This document shows, piece after piece, positions 1 to 11,687 of a DNA stretch of 64,000 nucleotides. Both the position numbers and the translations under genes were made by a program. The notes below the pieces were generated by a model. That model searched no databases. It was given only the letters and a program-made list of their open reading frames with translations, and was not told the origin of the DNA. The stretch is taken from the NCBI GenBank assembly GCA_001603275.1, contig LUYM01000014.1, positions 62,001 through 126,000 of the forward strand, read 5' to 3'. Within the stretch, counting starts at the first letter, position 1; each line of letters starts with the position of its first letter. The stretch is from Actinomycetales bacterium Actino_02 (GTDB taxonomy: Bacteria > Actinomycetota > Actinomycetes > Propionibacteriales > Propionibacteriaceae).

Positions 1-920
1 TGATCGAGCTGATCACCGCGGGGCTGGGCCGCGGCGACCAGGTGCTGATCGGCGCCGGCGATGACGCCGCGGTGCTGAGGCTGCGCGGCGATCTGGCCGT
101 CTCCACCGACACCATGGTGGAGAACGTCCACTTCCGCCGGGACTGGTCCTCGGCCAACGATGTGGGACGCAAAGCCGTCGCAGCCTGTGTGGCCGATGCC
201 GAGGCGATGGGTGCCGTCGGGGTCGGTGTGGTGGTGGCACTGTCGGTTCCCGGCGAGCTCGAGGTCGACTGGTTCACCGAGTTCGCGGCCGGCGTCCGCG
301 AGGAGTGCGATAACGCCGGAGTGTCGCTGGTCGGGGGCGACCTGACCAGAGCCGAGCAGATCGTGATCACGGTGACGGTGCTGGCCGACCTGGCCGGACG
401 CGAGCCGCTGCGTCGCAAAGGAGCTCAGGTGGGAGATCAGGTCGCCTTCTGCGGCCGACTCGGGTGGGCCGCGGCCGGTCTGGCAGTGCTCACTCGAGGT
501 TTTCGGTCGCCGCGGGCGGTGGTGGTAGCCCAGCGCGTCCCCGAACCGCCCTACGGGCAGGGAGTGGTGGCCGCGCAGGCCGGAGCGCACAGCCTGATCG
601 ACGTCTCTGACGGTCTGCTGGCCGATCTGGGCCATATCGCTGCCGCCTCGGCTGTGCAGATCGAGCTGGACAGCGCCGCTTTCGAGATCGCCGAACCTCA
701 GCAGGCGGTGGCCGCGGCACTGGGCGGCGGCAATCCGCTGGTCTACCAGCTCACCGGCGGTGAGGATCACGCCTTGGTCGGGACGTTCCCGCCCGGCCGG
801 GTGCCGTCCGGCTGGACGGTGGTCGGACGCGTGGCTGCCGGCCCGGCGCAGGTGCTGGTCGACGGTGCCGCACCAGACTTCGGAGCGGCTGGCTGGGAGC
901 ACTTCGGGACGGCGAGGTGA
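1..920 (+). CDS. thiL: thiamine-monophosphate kinase ThiL (5' end outside window)
   Basis: ThiL phosphorylates thiamine monophosphate to thiamine diphosphate with ATP in the cytosol, the last step of cofactor synthesis. The reading frame is open from base 3, so the true start lies upstream of the window. The N-terminal magnesium/ATP motif GAGDDAAVL is present, followed by the family signatures STDTMVENVHFRRDW, GGDLTRA and a C-terminal ISDGL-like segment (IDVSDGLLADL). These mark the PurM-like AIR synthase fold of ThiL/HypE/SelD proteins. The following gene ftsK starts 57 bases downstream with its own promoter-like element, so the two are probably not co-transcribed. Confidence 0.93.
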   Translation, partial: IELITAGLGRGDQVLIGAGDDAAVLRLRGDLAVSTDTMVENVHFRRDWSSANDVGRKAVAACVADAEAMGAVGVGVVVALSVPGELEVDWFTEFAAGVREECDNAGVSLVGGDLTRAEQIVITVTVLADLAGREPLRRKGAQVGDQVAFCGRLGWAAAGLAVLTRGFRSPRAVVVAQRVPEPPYGQGVVAAQAGAHSLIDVSDGLLADLGHIAAASAVQIELDSAAFEIAEPQQAVAAALGGGNPLVYQLTGGEDHALVGTFPPGRVPSGWTVVGRVAAGPAQVLVDGAAPDFGAAGWEHFGTAR

Positions 921-964
921 ACGCCTCCCGGCGTGGAATCCAGGCTTTGACAACCTTCTTGGCC

Positions 965-970
965 TAGGTT
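965..970 (+). promoter_or_regulatory. -10 element of ftsK (leaderless type)
   Basis: TAGGTT ends six bases before the ATG of ftsK at 977, which places the transcription start at or next to the start codon. No Shine-Dalgarno sequence precedes the ATG. Confidence 0.5.
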
Positions 971-976
971 GGCGAC

Positions 977-3379
<2,403 letters not shown>

Positions 3380-3390
3380 GGTTGGCCGGG

Positions 3391-3396
3391 TACGGT
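3391..3396 (+). promoter_or_regulatory. -10 element of rimO (leaderless type)
   Basis: TACGGT sits six bases before a GTG at 3403, just after the ftsK stop. It decides the GTG start over an in-frame TTG at 3382. Confidence 0.45.
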
Positions 3397-3402
3397 AGGC
3401 AG

Positions 3403-4836
3403 GTGCGCGAATCAGCTGGCGGCAAGGTCGCGGTCCATCTGATCGGGTTGGGTTGTGCCCGAAACGACGTCGACACCGAGGAACTGGCCGGGCGGTTGTC
3501 GTCCGACGGCTTCGAGCTCGTCGACGACCCGCAGCAGGCCTCGGCCATTGTGGTGAACACCTGTGGCTTCATCGAGGCTGCCAAAAAGGACTCGATCGAC
3601 ACCATCCTGGACGCTGCCGATCTGGGCGGGCCGAAGAAGGCGGTGGTGGCGGTCGGCTGCCTGGCTGAGCGCTACGGGGTGGAGCTGGCCCAGGCGCTGC
3701 CCGAGGCGGACGCCGTTCTCGGCTTCGACGACTACCCCGACATCGCCGAGCGGCTGCGGTTCATCCTGGCCGGTGGACGTCCGGCCAGTCATCAGCCCAG
3801 GGATCGTCGCTCTCTGCTGCCGCTGGCACCCGCGGCGCGGCAAGCGCGCGCGTCCGGGGTTGCGGTGCCTGGACATGGGCCGCTTCCGGCCGGGACGGCG
3901 CCGGCCAGCGGGCCGCGTCCGATTCGCAAGCGACTCAGCTCCGGGCCGAGCGCGCCGCTGAAGATCGCCTCCGGTTGCGACCGGCGCTGCAGCTTCTGCG
4001 CCATTCCGGCCTTCCGTGGGTCGTATCTGTCCCGGCCGATCGCCGAGGTGGTCACCGAGGCCGCCTGGCTGGTCAGCGAGGGTGTGCGTGAGCTGGTGCT
4101 GGTCAGCGAGAACTCCACCGGCTACGGCAAGGATCTGGGGTCGAACCTGGAGACGCTGCTCACCGAACTCACCGGTGCCGTGCCGGTGGACTGGCTGCGG
4201 GTCTCCTACCTGCAGCCGGCCGAGATGCGTCCCTCGCTGCTAGAAGCCATGGTCACGCTGCCCGGCGTGGTGCCCTATTTCGACCTGCCGTTCCAGCACG
4301 CCTCGCCGCCGGTGCTGCGCAGGATGCGTCGCTTCGGCGACCCGGAGTCCTTCCTCGACCTGATCGAGCGGATTCGCGATGGACGTCCGCTGGCCGGCAT
4401 CCGCAGCAATGTCATCGTCGGTTTTCCCGGTGAGACTGCGGAGGACTTCGAGATCCTGTGTGAGTTCATCGCTGCGGCCAACCTCGATGCCGTGGGCGTC
4501 TTCGGGTACTCCGACGAAGAGGGCACCGAGGCGTCCGGTCTCGGCCAGAAGGTGTCGCCGGAGCTGATCGCTGAGCGGGTTGATCGCCTGTCGTCCCTCG
4601 TGGATGAGGTCTCGACCCAGCGCGCAGAGGATCGAATCGGAGAGCGGGTCCAGGTTCTGATCGAGAGCAGTGACCAGGGCCTCGGCTGGGTTGGGCGGGC
4701 CGCGCATCAGGGTCCGGAGACCGACGGTCAAGTCAGTCTCGGCAATGTGGCCGGGGTCGGTCCGGGCAGTCTGGTCTGGGGTAGGGTCGCAAGCACCGAC
4801 GGCGTTGATCTGGTCGTCGAGGTGGAGGAGCGATGA
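3403..4836 (+). CDS. rimO: ribosomal protein S12 methylthiotransferase RimO
   Basis: Radical-SAM enzyme that adds a methylthio group to a conserved aspartate of ribosomal protein S12. From the N-terminus the protein shows the UPF0004 domain ([16 protein letters not shown], with cluster cysteines such as the one in [12 protein letters not shown]), a radical SAM core with Cys192-x3-Cys196-x2-Cys199 in [10 protein letters not shown], and a C-terminal TRAM domain. The LGCARN and CGFIE motifs separate RimO from MiaB, which is also present at 9924. An unusual Pro/Ala/Arg-rich insert lies at about residues 125-185, between the two domains. Its stop overlaps the pgsA start (ATGA), indicating translational coupling. 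Confidence 0.93.
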   Translation: MRESAGGKVAVHLIGLGCARNDVDTEELAGRLSSDGFELVDDPQQASAIVVNTCGFIEAAKKDSIDTILDAADLGGPKKAVVAVGCLAERYGVELAQALPEADAVLGFDDYPDIAERLRFILAGGRPASHQPRDRRSLLPLAPAARQARASGVAVPGHGPLPAGTAPASGPRPIRKRLSSGPSAPLKIASGCDRRCSFCAIPAFRGSYLSRPIAEVVTEAAWLVSEGVRELVLVSENSTGYGKDLGSNLETLLTELTGAVPVDWLRVSYLQPAEMRPSLLEAMVTLPGVVPYFDLPFQHASPPVLRRMRRFGDPESFLDLIERIRDGRPLAGIRSNVIVGFPGETAEDFEILCEFIAAANLDAVGVFGYSDEEGTEASGLGQKVSPELIAERVDRLSSLVDEVSTQRAEDRIGERVQVLIESSDQGLGWVGRAAHQGPETDGQVSLGNVAGVGPGSLVWGRVASTDGVDLVVEVEER

Positions 4837-5450
4837 CTCAGGAAGCACCAACCCCCGGCATCCCCGCTAACCTGCCCAATGCCCTGACGGTGTTGCGGCT
4901 GGTCTTGGTGCCGGTCTTCGTCGTGCTGCTCTTCATCGACCCGTCCAGCCTGGTCTGGCGGCTCGCGGCCACCGTGGCCTTCGGGGTGGCCATCCTCACC
5001 GACTACTTCGATGGACGGCTGGCCCGCAAGCACAACCTGATCAGTGACTTCGGCAAGATCTGGGATCCGATTGCGGACAAGGCGCTGACCGGCGCAGCGT
5101 TCATCAGTCTGAGCATCCTGGGGGAGCTGCCCTGGTGGGTGACCATCCTGATCCTGATCCGGGAGTGGGGGATCACCTGGATGCGGGTGATCATGCTGCG
5201 CTACGAAGTGATGGCAGCCGCGGCCGGTGGCAAGCTGAAGACTCTGCTGCAGTCGATCGCACTGTTGATGTTCCTGCCCTACAACATCTGGTCGACGGTG
5301 GCCGTGCTCCCGTTCTGGTTCTGGCTGGGCTGGCTGGTGATGGGGGCGGCGTTCGTGCTGACCGTGGTTACCGGCGTCATGTACATCTTCGATGCGCTTC
5401 GGTTGCGGGCGGCGGCCCAGGCCGCGCATGAGCGCGATGGCTCCGCCTGA
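4833..5450 (+). CDS. pgsA: CDP-diacylglycerol-glycerol-3-phosphate 3-phosphatidyltransferase
   Basis: Integral membrane enzyme making phosphatidylglycerol phosphate from CDP-diacylglycerol and glycerol-3-phosphate. The 205-residue sequence carries the CDP-alcohol phosphotransferase motif: DYFDGRLAR, then eight residues, then [10 protein letters not shown], with the metal-binding aspartates. Several hydrophobic helices flank it. The ATG overlaps the rimO stop by four bases and its own end overlaps the cinA start, so rimO-pgsA-cinA form one operon. The family also contains other alcohol transferases; the PgsA call rests on sequence feel and on the conserved neighbourhood before cinA and clgR. 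Confidence 0.9.
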   Translation: MTQEAPTPGIPANLPNALTVLRLVLVPVFVVLLFIDPSSLVWRLAATVAFGVAILTDYFDGRLARKHNLISDFGKIWDPIADKALTGAAFISLSILGELPWWVTILILIREWGITWMRVIMLRYEVMAAAAGGKLKTLLQSIALLMFLPYNIWSTVAVLPFWFWLGWLVMGAAFVLTVVTGVMYIFDALRLRAAAQAAHERDGSA

Positions 5451-5928
5451 GTTCACGGTTGAGGCCCTGGTGGCCGGTCTGATCGCGTCCGGCCAGACCG
5501 TGGCGACCGCGGAGTCGCTCACCGGGGGCCTGATCGGCGCCACCCTCACCGAGGTGCCGGGAGCGTCCGCCGCCTACCTGGGCGGGGTGATCGTCTACCA
5601 GACCGAGCTGAAGCACCGGCTCGGCGGCGTGCCTGTCGAAGTGCTCGAGCGGGACGGGCCGGTGGCCGGCAGCACCGCCGAGAGCCTGGCTGCAGGCGTC
5701 CGACACACCACCGGCGCGACCTGGGGGCTGGCGGTCACCGGTGTGGCCGGGCCGACCAGCCAGGACGGGCATCCTCCCGGTACCGTCTGGGTCGGTGTGG
5801 CCGGGCCGTCCGGCGTCAGCAGCCGGTTGCTGGGGCTGTCCGGTGATCGGTCCGCGATCCGCGTCCAGACTGTGGGCTCGGCGCTGGCTTGGCTCGGTGA
5901 GCTCGCACTCGGTGAAGACTGGAGTTGA
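5428..5928 (+). CDS. cinA: CinA-family nicotinamide-nucleotide amidohydrolase (PncC domain only)
   Basis: Deamidates nicotinamide mononucleotide to nicotinate mononucleotide in NAD salvage. Only the C-terminal CinA/PncC domain is present (about 166 residues): TAESLTGGLIGATLTEVPG, the VIVYQ segment and the TGVAGPT motif are visible, while the N-terminal MoeA-like domain of longer CinA proteins is absent, as usual in actinobacteria. ATG at 5428 overlaps pgsA by 23 bases; ATG at 5437 is an equally possible start. In actinobacteria this gene regularly sits between pgsA and clgR. Confidence 0.9.
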   Translation: MSAMAPPEFTVEALVAGLIASGQTVATAESLTGGLIGATLTEVPGASAAYLGGVIVYQTELKHRLGGVPVEVLERDGPVAGSTAESLAAGVRHTTGATWGLAVTGVAGPTSQDGHPPGTVWVGVAGPSGVSSRLLGLSGDRSAIRVQTVGSALAWLGELALGEDWS

Positions 5929-5995
5929 GGTTGAGGAACATCACGAGCACCGCGTGGCGTTGTATCAGCTGACCGGGGAGCCTTCCGGGGACAGG

Positions 5996-6001
5996 TAGAG
6001 T
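5996..6001 (+). promoter_or_regulatory. -10 element of the clgR-like gene (leaderless type)
   Basis: TAGAGT followed by six bases and the ATG at 6008. It gives clgR a promoter separate from pgsA-cinA. Confidence 0.5.
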
Positions 6002-6007
6002 CGGAAC

Positions 6008-6319
6008 ATGGCCCAAGATGTGCGTGAGCGCCCGCTGCTGATGCGGGAGTTGCTCGGCGAGACCCTGCGCGAGGTGCGCACCGGGTCGAAGCTCACCTTG
6101 CGTGAGGTCTCGGGACGGGCTCGGGTCAGCCTGGGCTACCTCTCCGAGATCGAGCGCGGTCAGAAGGAAGCCTCATCGGAGCTGCTCAACGCGGTGTGTG
6201 CGGCTCTCGACGTGCCGCTGGCCGAGGTTCTGCGGTCGGTGTCGGATCGACTCGACGAGCACGCAGCCGACAACGTGACCCAGCTGCGGCCGGCCGGCCC
6301 GCGGGTCTACGCGGCATAG
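6008..6319 (+). CDS. clgR: ClgR-type XRE-family transcriptional regulator
   Basis: A 103-residue protein with one helix-turn-helix domain (about residues 14-75; KLTLREVSGRARVSLGYLSEIERGQK is the HTH region, split here at SLGYLSEIERG). In relatives ClgR activates clpP, clpC and other proteolysis genes under envelope and protein stress and is itself degraded by Clp. The C-terminus ends in hydrophobic VYAA, reminiscent of the degradable AA tails known for ClgR; that is inference. Position between cinA and DUF3046-recA is the canonical one. It has its own leaderless-type promoter. Confidence 0.85.
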   Translation: MAQDVRERPLLMRELLGETLREVRTGSKLTLREVSGRARVSLGYLSEIERGQKEASSELLNAVCAALDVPLAEVLRSVSDRLDEHAADNVTQLRPAGPRVYAA

Positions 6320-6322
6320 CGG

Positions 6323-6517
6323 ATGCGCGAGGCTGAGCTTCGCGGCAAGCTGGCCCGTCATTTGGGGGACACCTACTCGTTGGCATGGTCGGACACAGTG
6401 GTGATCGGGCAACTGGAGCATCGGACGGTCTCCCAAGCCCTGGCGGCCGGTGTTCCGTGTCGACGGATTTGGCTGGCCGCGTGGAGTGCACTGGAGCTTC
6501 CGGAAACCGAACGGTGA
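6323..6517 (+). CDS. DUF3046 small protein
   Basis: A 64-residue conserved actinobacterial protein of unknown function, always found just before recA. The start REAELRGKLARHLG and the segment SLAWSDTVVIGQL match the DUF3046 family pattern, ending with a helix rich in Trp and Ala (RRIWLAAWSALELP). It begins three bases after the clgR stop and is probably co-transcribed with it. No catalytic motif is visible. Confidence 0.85.
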   Translation: MREAELRGKLARHLGDTYSLAWSDTVVIGQLEHRTVSQALAAGVPCRRIWLAAWSALELPETER

Positions 6518-6542
6518 ACGTATTCGGTGTGTCGCGGGATTT

Positions 6543-6556
6543 CGAACACCTGTTCG
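6543..6556 (+). promoter_or_regulatory. LexA (SOS) box of recA
   Basis: CGAACACCTGTTCG matches the actinobacterial/Bacillus LexA consensus CGAACRNRTGTTCG fully. It abuts a -10 element TAGGCT at 6559-6564, so bound LexA would block RNA polymerase. Confidence 0.9.
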
Positions 6557-6558
6557 CC

Positions 6559-6564
6559 TAGGCT
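6559..6564 (+). promoter_or_regulatory. recA promoter P1 -10 element
   Basis: TAGGCT two bases downstream of the LexA box; transcription from here would give a leader of roughly 115 bases before the recA ATG. No good -35 hexamer is visible at the usual distance. Confidence 0.45.
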
Positions 6565-6622
6565 GTGGATGACACACGGGCCGGGAGGCGGATTTCCACA
6601 GATTCCGCCCCGGGTGAAGAAG

Positions 6623-6644
6623 TGTCAGCGACCGTCCCTACAGT
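6623..6644 (+). promoter_or_regulatory. RecA-NDp (PafBC-type) promoter of recA
   Basis: TGTCAGCG, then eight bases, then TACAGT fits the mycobacterial RecA-NDp motif TGTCRgtg-N8-TAnnnT with one mismatch outside the core. In mycobacteria this motif is used by the PafBC activator for LexA-independent DNA damage induction. Confidence 0.65.
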
Positions 6645-6685
6645 GATGGCGAACTGTACGAGAAGATCTTAGGAAGGACGCCGAC

Positions 6686-7732
<1,047 letters not shown>

Positions 7733-7736
7733 GCTG

Positions 7737-8303
7737 ATGGACGCTCGGAGGCCAGCGGGCCGCGTGCTCAGCGAACAGCCAGAGGACAGCCCGACGGCCT
7801 CCGACCCGGCTGCTGATCCGCTCGCGGTCGCGCGAGAGATCGCCCTGCGGCAACTGACCGTTCGGGCGCGCAGCCGGGCCGAGCTGGCCAAGGCACTCGC
7901 TCGCAAGGGTGTCCCCGAGGACACTGCGAACCAGGTGCTCGACCGTCTGGAGGAGGTCGGCCTTGTCGATGACGCGGCCTTTGCTCGGGACTGGCTGGCG
8001 GCCGGTGGGCGGCGCCAGCGCAGTCGACGGGCGTTGGTCGCCGAGCTGGGCGACAAAGGGGTGGATCGAGAGACCGTCCGCGAGGCCGTGGCGGAGTTGG
8101 ATGGCGACCAGGACTATCTGGTGGCCCGTGCGTATGCAGAACGTAAGGCGACCAGCCTGGCCCGCCTGGAGCCGCAGGTCCGCTATCGGCGGCTGACCGG
8201 GGCTCTGGCCCGACGAGGCTTTCCGAGTGCGGTGGTCGCCCAAGTGGCCCGCGAGGTGCTGGCCGACCTGGACGTGCTGGACGAGGGCGAGTCAGAGGTT
8301 TAG
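7737..8303 (+). CDS. recX: regulatory protein RecX
   Basis: Binds RecA filaments and limits RecA activity. A 188-residue protein with the three tandem three-helix repeats of the family; recognisable segments are AREIALRQLTVRARSRAEL, VGLVDDAAFARDWL and the C-terminal RRLTGALARRGFPSAVV. It starts four bases after recA, the universal arrangement, and would be induced with it. An Asp/Pro/Ala-rich N-terminal 30 residues precede the first repeat. Confidence 0.93.
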   Translation: MDARRPAGRVLSEQPEDSPTASDPAADPLAVAREIALRQLTVRARSRAELAKALARKGVPEDTANQVLDRLEEVGLVDDAAFARDWLAAGGRRQRSRRALVAELGDKGVDRETVREAVAELDGDQDYLVARAYAERKATSLARLEPQVRYRRLTGALARRGFPSAVVAQVAREVLADLDVLDEGESEV

Positions 8304-8380
8304 CCTGCGTGTGGACGCGCGAGCGCCACTGATGTGCTGCTGAAATCAACGCGGGGACTGATACCCCAACTTCTTGATCT

Positions 8381-8405
8381 GGCCCGAGGCCGACGCCGTC
8401 GGGCC
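8381..8405 (+). terminator. hairpin between recX and rny
   Basis: GGCCCGA and TCGGGCC form a 7-bp stem around an 11-base loop in the 166-base gap after recX. There is no T-run, so it could be a weak terminator or part of the rny leader. The gap otherwise holds only the rny ribosome site. Confidence 0.35.
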
Positions 8406-8469
8406 GGTGAGTGTTTGGCACGCCTTGGCTGTGCGATTCGCCGTTCCCTGATTCGGGAGGTGAGGCGCC

Positions 8470-9912
8470 GTGGACATTCCACTTCTGCTGGCGGTGATTA
8501 CCGTGCTGGCGGTTGCGGTCGTGCTACTGGTGGTTGGGCTGGCGCTGGTGATGCGCCAGGCCGGCATCGGCCGGGTGGCCACTGCGGCGCTGCAGCAGTC
8601 ATTGAGCCGCCGGGAGGCCGCGCTGGAGGTGCGTGAGCACGAGCTGGCGGCAGCTCAGGCGGAGCTCGCCGATGCCCGAGCAGCCTTCACCCAGGCCGAG
8701 CAGGACGTGGCAGGGCGGGCGGGCGAGCTGGAGCAGCTGCAGGCTCAGCGGGAGCAGGACTGGGAGCGGCGAGCCGGACTCAGTCGGGCCGAAGCCCGGG
8801 CCGAAGTGCTCGCCCAGGCAGCCCGGGAAGCGCGGCTCCAATCGGCGCAACAGGCCCGAGAGATCGAGAACGAGGCGCGAGCCGGGGCGGAGAGCGCGGC
8901 GCGGGCTGTGATCACCACAGCCGTGCAGCGGCTGGCGGCCGAGCAGACCTCGGAGTCGGTGGTGACCTCTGTGGCCCTTCCCAGCGAGGAGATGAAGGGC
9001 AGACTGATCGGCCGCGAGGGCCGCAATATCCGCGCTTTCGAGCAGATCACCGGAGTGAACCTGCTGATCGACGACAATCCCGAGTCCGTTCTGCTCTCCT
9101 GCTTCGACCCGGTCCGCCGCGAGACTGCACGCCTCACTTTGGTGGACCTGATCGAGGACGGACGGATCCATCCGGCTCGCATCGAGGACGCGTACGCGCG
9201 CAGCACCGAGCGACTCAGCCAGGAGAGTCTGCGCGCCGCGGAGGACGCCGTCTTGGAGATGGGCATCACCGATCTGTCACCGGAGCTGCTGCCGGTGCTC
9301 GGCTCGCTGCAATTCCGCACATCGTATGGGCAGAACGTGCTGCGCCACCTGATCGAATGCGGGCACATCGCCGGCCTGCTCGCTGCCGAGCTCGGCCTGG
9401 ACGAGGCAACCTGCCGTCGAGCGGCCTTCCTGCACGACATCGGCAAGGCGGCCAGTCATCAGGAGCCCGGCTCGCATGCGTTGGCCGGCGCCGCGCTGGC
9501 TCGCCGTGCCGGCGAGCACCCCGACATCGTCCACGCCATCGAGGCCCACCACAACGAGGTCGAGCCACGCACCGTCGAAGCCATCCTCACCCAGGCTGCC
9601 GATGCCATCAGCGGCAGCCGTCCCGGCGCCCGCCGGGAGAGCGTCGAGCTGTACGTGAAGCGACTGGCCAAGCTGGAGGAGCTGGCCGGTGCCCATCCGG
9701 GCGTGCAGAAGGTCTTCGCGATGCAGGCCGGGCGCGAGATTCGGGTGATGGTCGCCCCCGAACAGGTCAGTGACGCCGAAGCGGTCGCCATCGCCAAGGA
9801 CATCGCCAAGCAGGTCGAAGGTCAGCTCACCTACTCAGGCAATATCCGAGTCACCGTGGTTCGCGAGTCCCGGGCCACCGCGCTGGCTCACCGTTCGGCC
9901 AACGCCGGGTAG
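8470..9912 (+). CDS. rny: ribonuclease Y
   Basis: Membrane-anchored endoribonuclease that starts mRNA decay. The 480-residue protein has the family order: an N-terminal membrane helix (residues 3-28), a long charged coiled coil rich in Ala/Glu/Gln/Arg (about 45-155), a KH RNA-binding domain ([19 protein letters not shown]), and an HD domain with the metal motif LHDIGKAA near residue 320 plus AHHNEVEP. Start is GTG at 8470 with a strong GGGAGGTGAGG site. RNase Y is known mostly from Firmicutes and a minority of actinobacteria; here it sits between recX and miaB. Confidence 0.94.
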   Translation: MDIPLLLAVITVLAVAVVLLVVGLALVMRQAGIGRVATAALQQSLSRREAALEVREHELAAAQAELADARAAFTQAEQDVAGRAGELEQLQAQREQDWERRAGLSRAEARAEVLAQAAREARLQSAQQAREIENEARAGAESAARAVITTAVQRLAAEQTSESVVTSVALPSEEMKGRLIGREGRNIRAFEQITGVNLLIDDNPESVLLSCFDPVRRETARLTLVDLIEDGRIHPARIEDAYARSTERLSQESLRAAEDAVLEMGITDLSPELLPVLGSLQFRTSYGQNVLRHLIECGHIAGLLAAELGLDEATCRRAAFLHDIGKAASHQEPGSHALAGAALARRAGEHPDIVHAIEAHHNEVEPRTVEAILTQAADAISGSRPGARRESVELYVKRLAKLEELAGAHPGVQKVFAMQAGREIRVMVAPEQVSDAEAVAIAKDIAKQVEGQLTYSGNIRVTVVRESRATALAHRSANAG

Positions 9913-9915
9913 AGT
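9910..9915 (+). promoter_or_regulatory. -10 element of miaB (leaderless type)
   Basis: TAGAGT, which includes the rny stop codon, ends eight bases before the miaB ATG. Confidence 0.45.
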
Positions 9916-9923
9916 TCTCGCCC

Positions 9924-11336
9924 ATGCGTACCTACGAGGTGGTGACCTACGGCTGCCAGATGAACGTCCACGACTCCGAGCGGATCCAGGGCGTCCTCGA
10001 GGCGGCGGGCTATGTTGCTGCCGCTCCGGGCAACCAGGCCGATGTCGTGGTGTTCAACACCTGCGCGGTTCGGGAGAACGCGGACAATCGGCTCTACGGC
10101 AACCTCGGGCATCTGGCGCCGGTTAAGGGCGCCCATCCGGGCATGCAGATCGCCGTCGGCGGCTGCATGGCCCAGAAGGATCGACAGGTCGTTGTCGAGA
10201 AGGCGCCCTGGGTGGACGTGGTCTTCGGCACCAATAACCTCGGCTCGCTGCCGGTGCTTCTCGAACGGGCGCGGATCCAGCAGGAGGCTCAGGTCGAGAT
10301 CCTGGAGTCGCTGGAGCGCTTCCCGTCCACCCTTCCGACGCGCCGGGACTCGGCCTACGCGGCCTGGGTATCGATCAGTGTCGGCTGCAACAACACCTGC
10401 ACTTTCTGCATCGTCCCCTCCCTGCGCGGCAAGGAGATGGATCGGCGTCCCGGCGACATCCTGGCCGAGATCCAGGCCCTGGTCGCAGAGGGCGTCCAGG
10501 AGATCACCCTGCTCGGCCAGAACGTGAACAGCTACGGCGTTGAGTTCGGAGATCGGGGCGCCTTCGCCAAGCTGCTGCGCGCCTGCGGTGATGTGGACGG
10601 TCTGGAGCGGGTCCGGTTCACCTCACCTCACCCGGCGGCGTTCACCGATGACGTGATTGCGGCCATGGCCGAGACCCCGAATGTGATGCCGTCACTGCAC
10701 ATGCCGCTGCAGTCGGGCTCGGATCGAGTGCTCAAGGCGATGCGCCGCTCCTACCGCAGTGAGAAGTTCCTAGGCATTCTGGACAGAGTGCGGGCGGCCA
10801 TGCCCCATGCGGCGATCACCACCGACATCATCGTCGGCTTCCCCGGCGAGACGGAGGAGGACTTCCAGGCGACCCTGGACGTCGTCCGAGCCTCTCGCTT
10901 CGCGGCGGCCTTCACCTTCCAGTACTCGATCCGTCCGGGAACCCCGGCCGCGACCATGCCCGATCAGGTGCCGCGCGAGGTCGTCCAGGAGCGCTATGAG
11001 CGGCTCGTCGACCTCGTCGGTGAGATCAGTTGGGCCGAGAACAAGGCCCTGGTTGGACAGGTTGTCGAAGTGATGTTCGCCGAGGGTGAGGGACGCAAGG
11101 ACGAGGCCACCTCCCGGATGTCGGGTCGGGCCAGAGATAACCGGCTGGTCCACGTTCGCGTCCCCGAGGAGCCAGCGCTGCGTCCGCGTCCTGGAGACTT
11201 CGCCGAGGTCGAGATCACCTACGCCGCCCCGCATCATCTCAACGCCGACGCTGGGCTGATCAGCCTTCGTCGGGCGGCCGGTCCGGCGGCAGCCAGCCCG
11301 CGCGGCCGTCAGCTGAGCATTCAGCCCAGAAATTGA
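9924..11336 (+). CDS. miaB: tRNA-2-methylthio-N6-dimethylallyladenosine synthase MiaB
   Basis: Radical-SAM methylthiotransferase acting on i6A37 of tRNAs reading UNN codons, after MiaA has added the prenyl group. The N-terminal UPF0004 domain has the MiaB-type start [16 protein letters not shown] and the NTCAVREN motif; the radical SAM cysteines are Cys155, Cys159 and Cys162 ([10 protein letters not shown]); a TRAM domain ends the protein with an extra Ala/Arg-rich tail. miaA is close by (11688), separated by a convergent small gene. The paralogue rimO at 3403 lacks the MiaB signatures. Confidence 0.95.
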   Translation: MRTYEVVTYGCQMNVHDSERIQGVLEAAGYVAAAPGNQADVVVFNTCAVRENADNRLYGNLGHLAPVKGAHPGMQIAVGGCMAQKDRQVVVEKAPWVDVVFGTNNLGSLPVLLERARIQQEAQVEILESLERFPSTLPTRRDSAYAAWVSISVGCNNTCTFCIVPSLRGKEMDRRPGDILAEIQALVAEGVQEITLLGQNVNSYGVEFGDRGAFAKLLRACGDVDGLERVRFTSPHPAAFTDDVIAAMAETPNVMPSLHMPLQSGSDRVLKAMRRSYRSEKFLGILDRVRAAMPHAAITTDIIVGFPGETEEDFQATLDVVRASRFAAAFTFQYSIRPGTPAATMPDQVPREVVQERYERLVDLVGEISWAENKALVGQVVEVMFAEGEGRKDEATSRMSGRARDNRLVHVRVPEEPALRPRPGDFAEVEITYAAPHHLNADAGLISLRRAAGPAAASPRGRQLSIQPRN

Positions 11337-11338
11337 GC

Positions 11339-11370
11339 CGGGGAGCCGGCCAGCTGGCCGACCCCCCGGG
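11339..11370 (+). terminator. hairpin after miaB
   Basis: CCGGGG and CCCCGG enclose the palindrome GGCCAGCTGGCC. It lies directly after the miaB stop without a T-run. Confidence 0.45.
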
Positions 11371-11381
11371 ATCGTCGTACT

Positions 11382-11398
11382 GCGGGCCCGCGGCCCGC
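11382..11398. terminator. second hairpin between miaB and the convergent small gene
   Basis: GCGGGCC-CGC-GGCCCGC, a 7-bp GC-only stem with a 3-base loop, 17 bases before the end of the convergent gene at 11416. It may serve transcripts from both sides. Confidence 0.4.
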
Positions 11399-11415
11399 TC
11401 AGATCAGGCGGACGA

Positions 11416-11586
11416 CTACTTGTCACCACCGAGTTGGTCGGAGATGAACTCCTGAGCCTGGTCCACCTGGGCCGCAAACTTCCCGTCGGTCTTCTCGTCA
11501 ATGAAGTCGCCGAGCATGTCGACACCTTCCTTGATTTCGTCCGCATGGTCGGCCACGGCCCCCTTGATCTGTTCGACGAAGTCCAT
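11416..11586 (-). CDS. MT0933/Rv0909-type antitoxin-like small protein
   Basis: A 56-residue acidic protein, MDFVEQIKGAVADHADEIKE followed by a helix with GDFIDEKTDGKF, matching the MT0933 antitoxin family (relatives such as Rv0909). The family is amphipathic and helical. In M. tuberculosis some members pair with a START-domain toxin-like protein (Rv0910); no partner gene is next to this one, so it is an orphan here and a toxin-antitoxin role is doubtful. ATG at 11586 has a perfect AGGAGG site. It lies convergent to miaB and divergent from miaA. Confidence 0.75.
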   Translation of the reverse strand: MDFVEQIKGAVADHADEIKEGVDMLGDFIDEKTDGKFAAQVDQAQEFISDQLGGDK

Positions 11587-11687
11587 GCGACCTCCTTTCT
11601 GTTCACGGCCCGGGACGATCCCGGTGCGTTCCCCATTGTGGGGGTGGCCGTCGCGGGGCGCTAGAGATGGGACCAAACATCGGCACA

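Noticed and set aside
947-952. TTGACA upstream of ftsK as a -35
   Set aside because: Only 12 bases separate it from TAGGTT, too short for a sigma-70 promoter.
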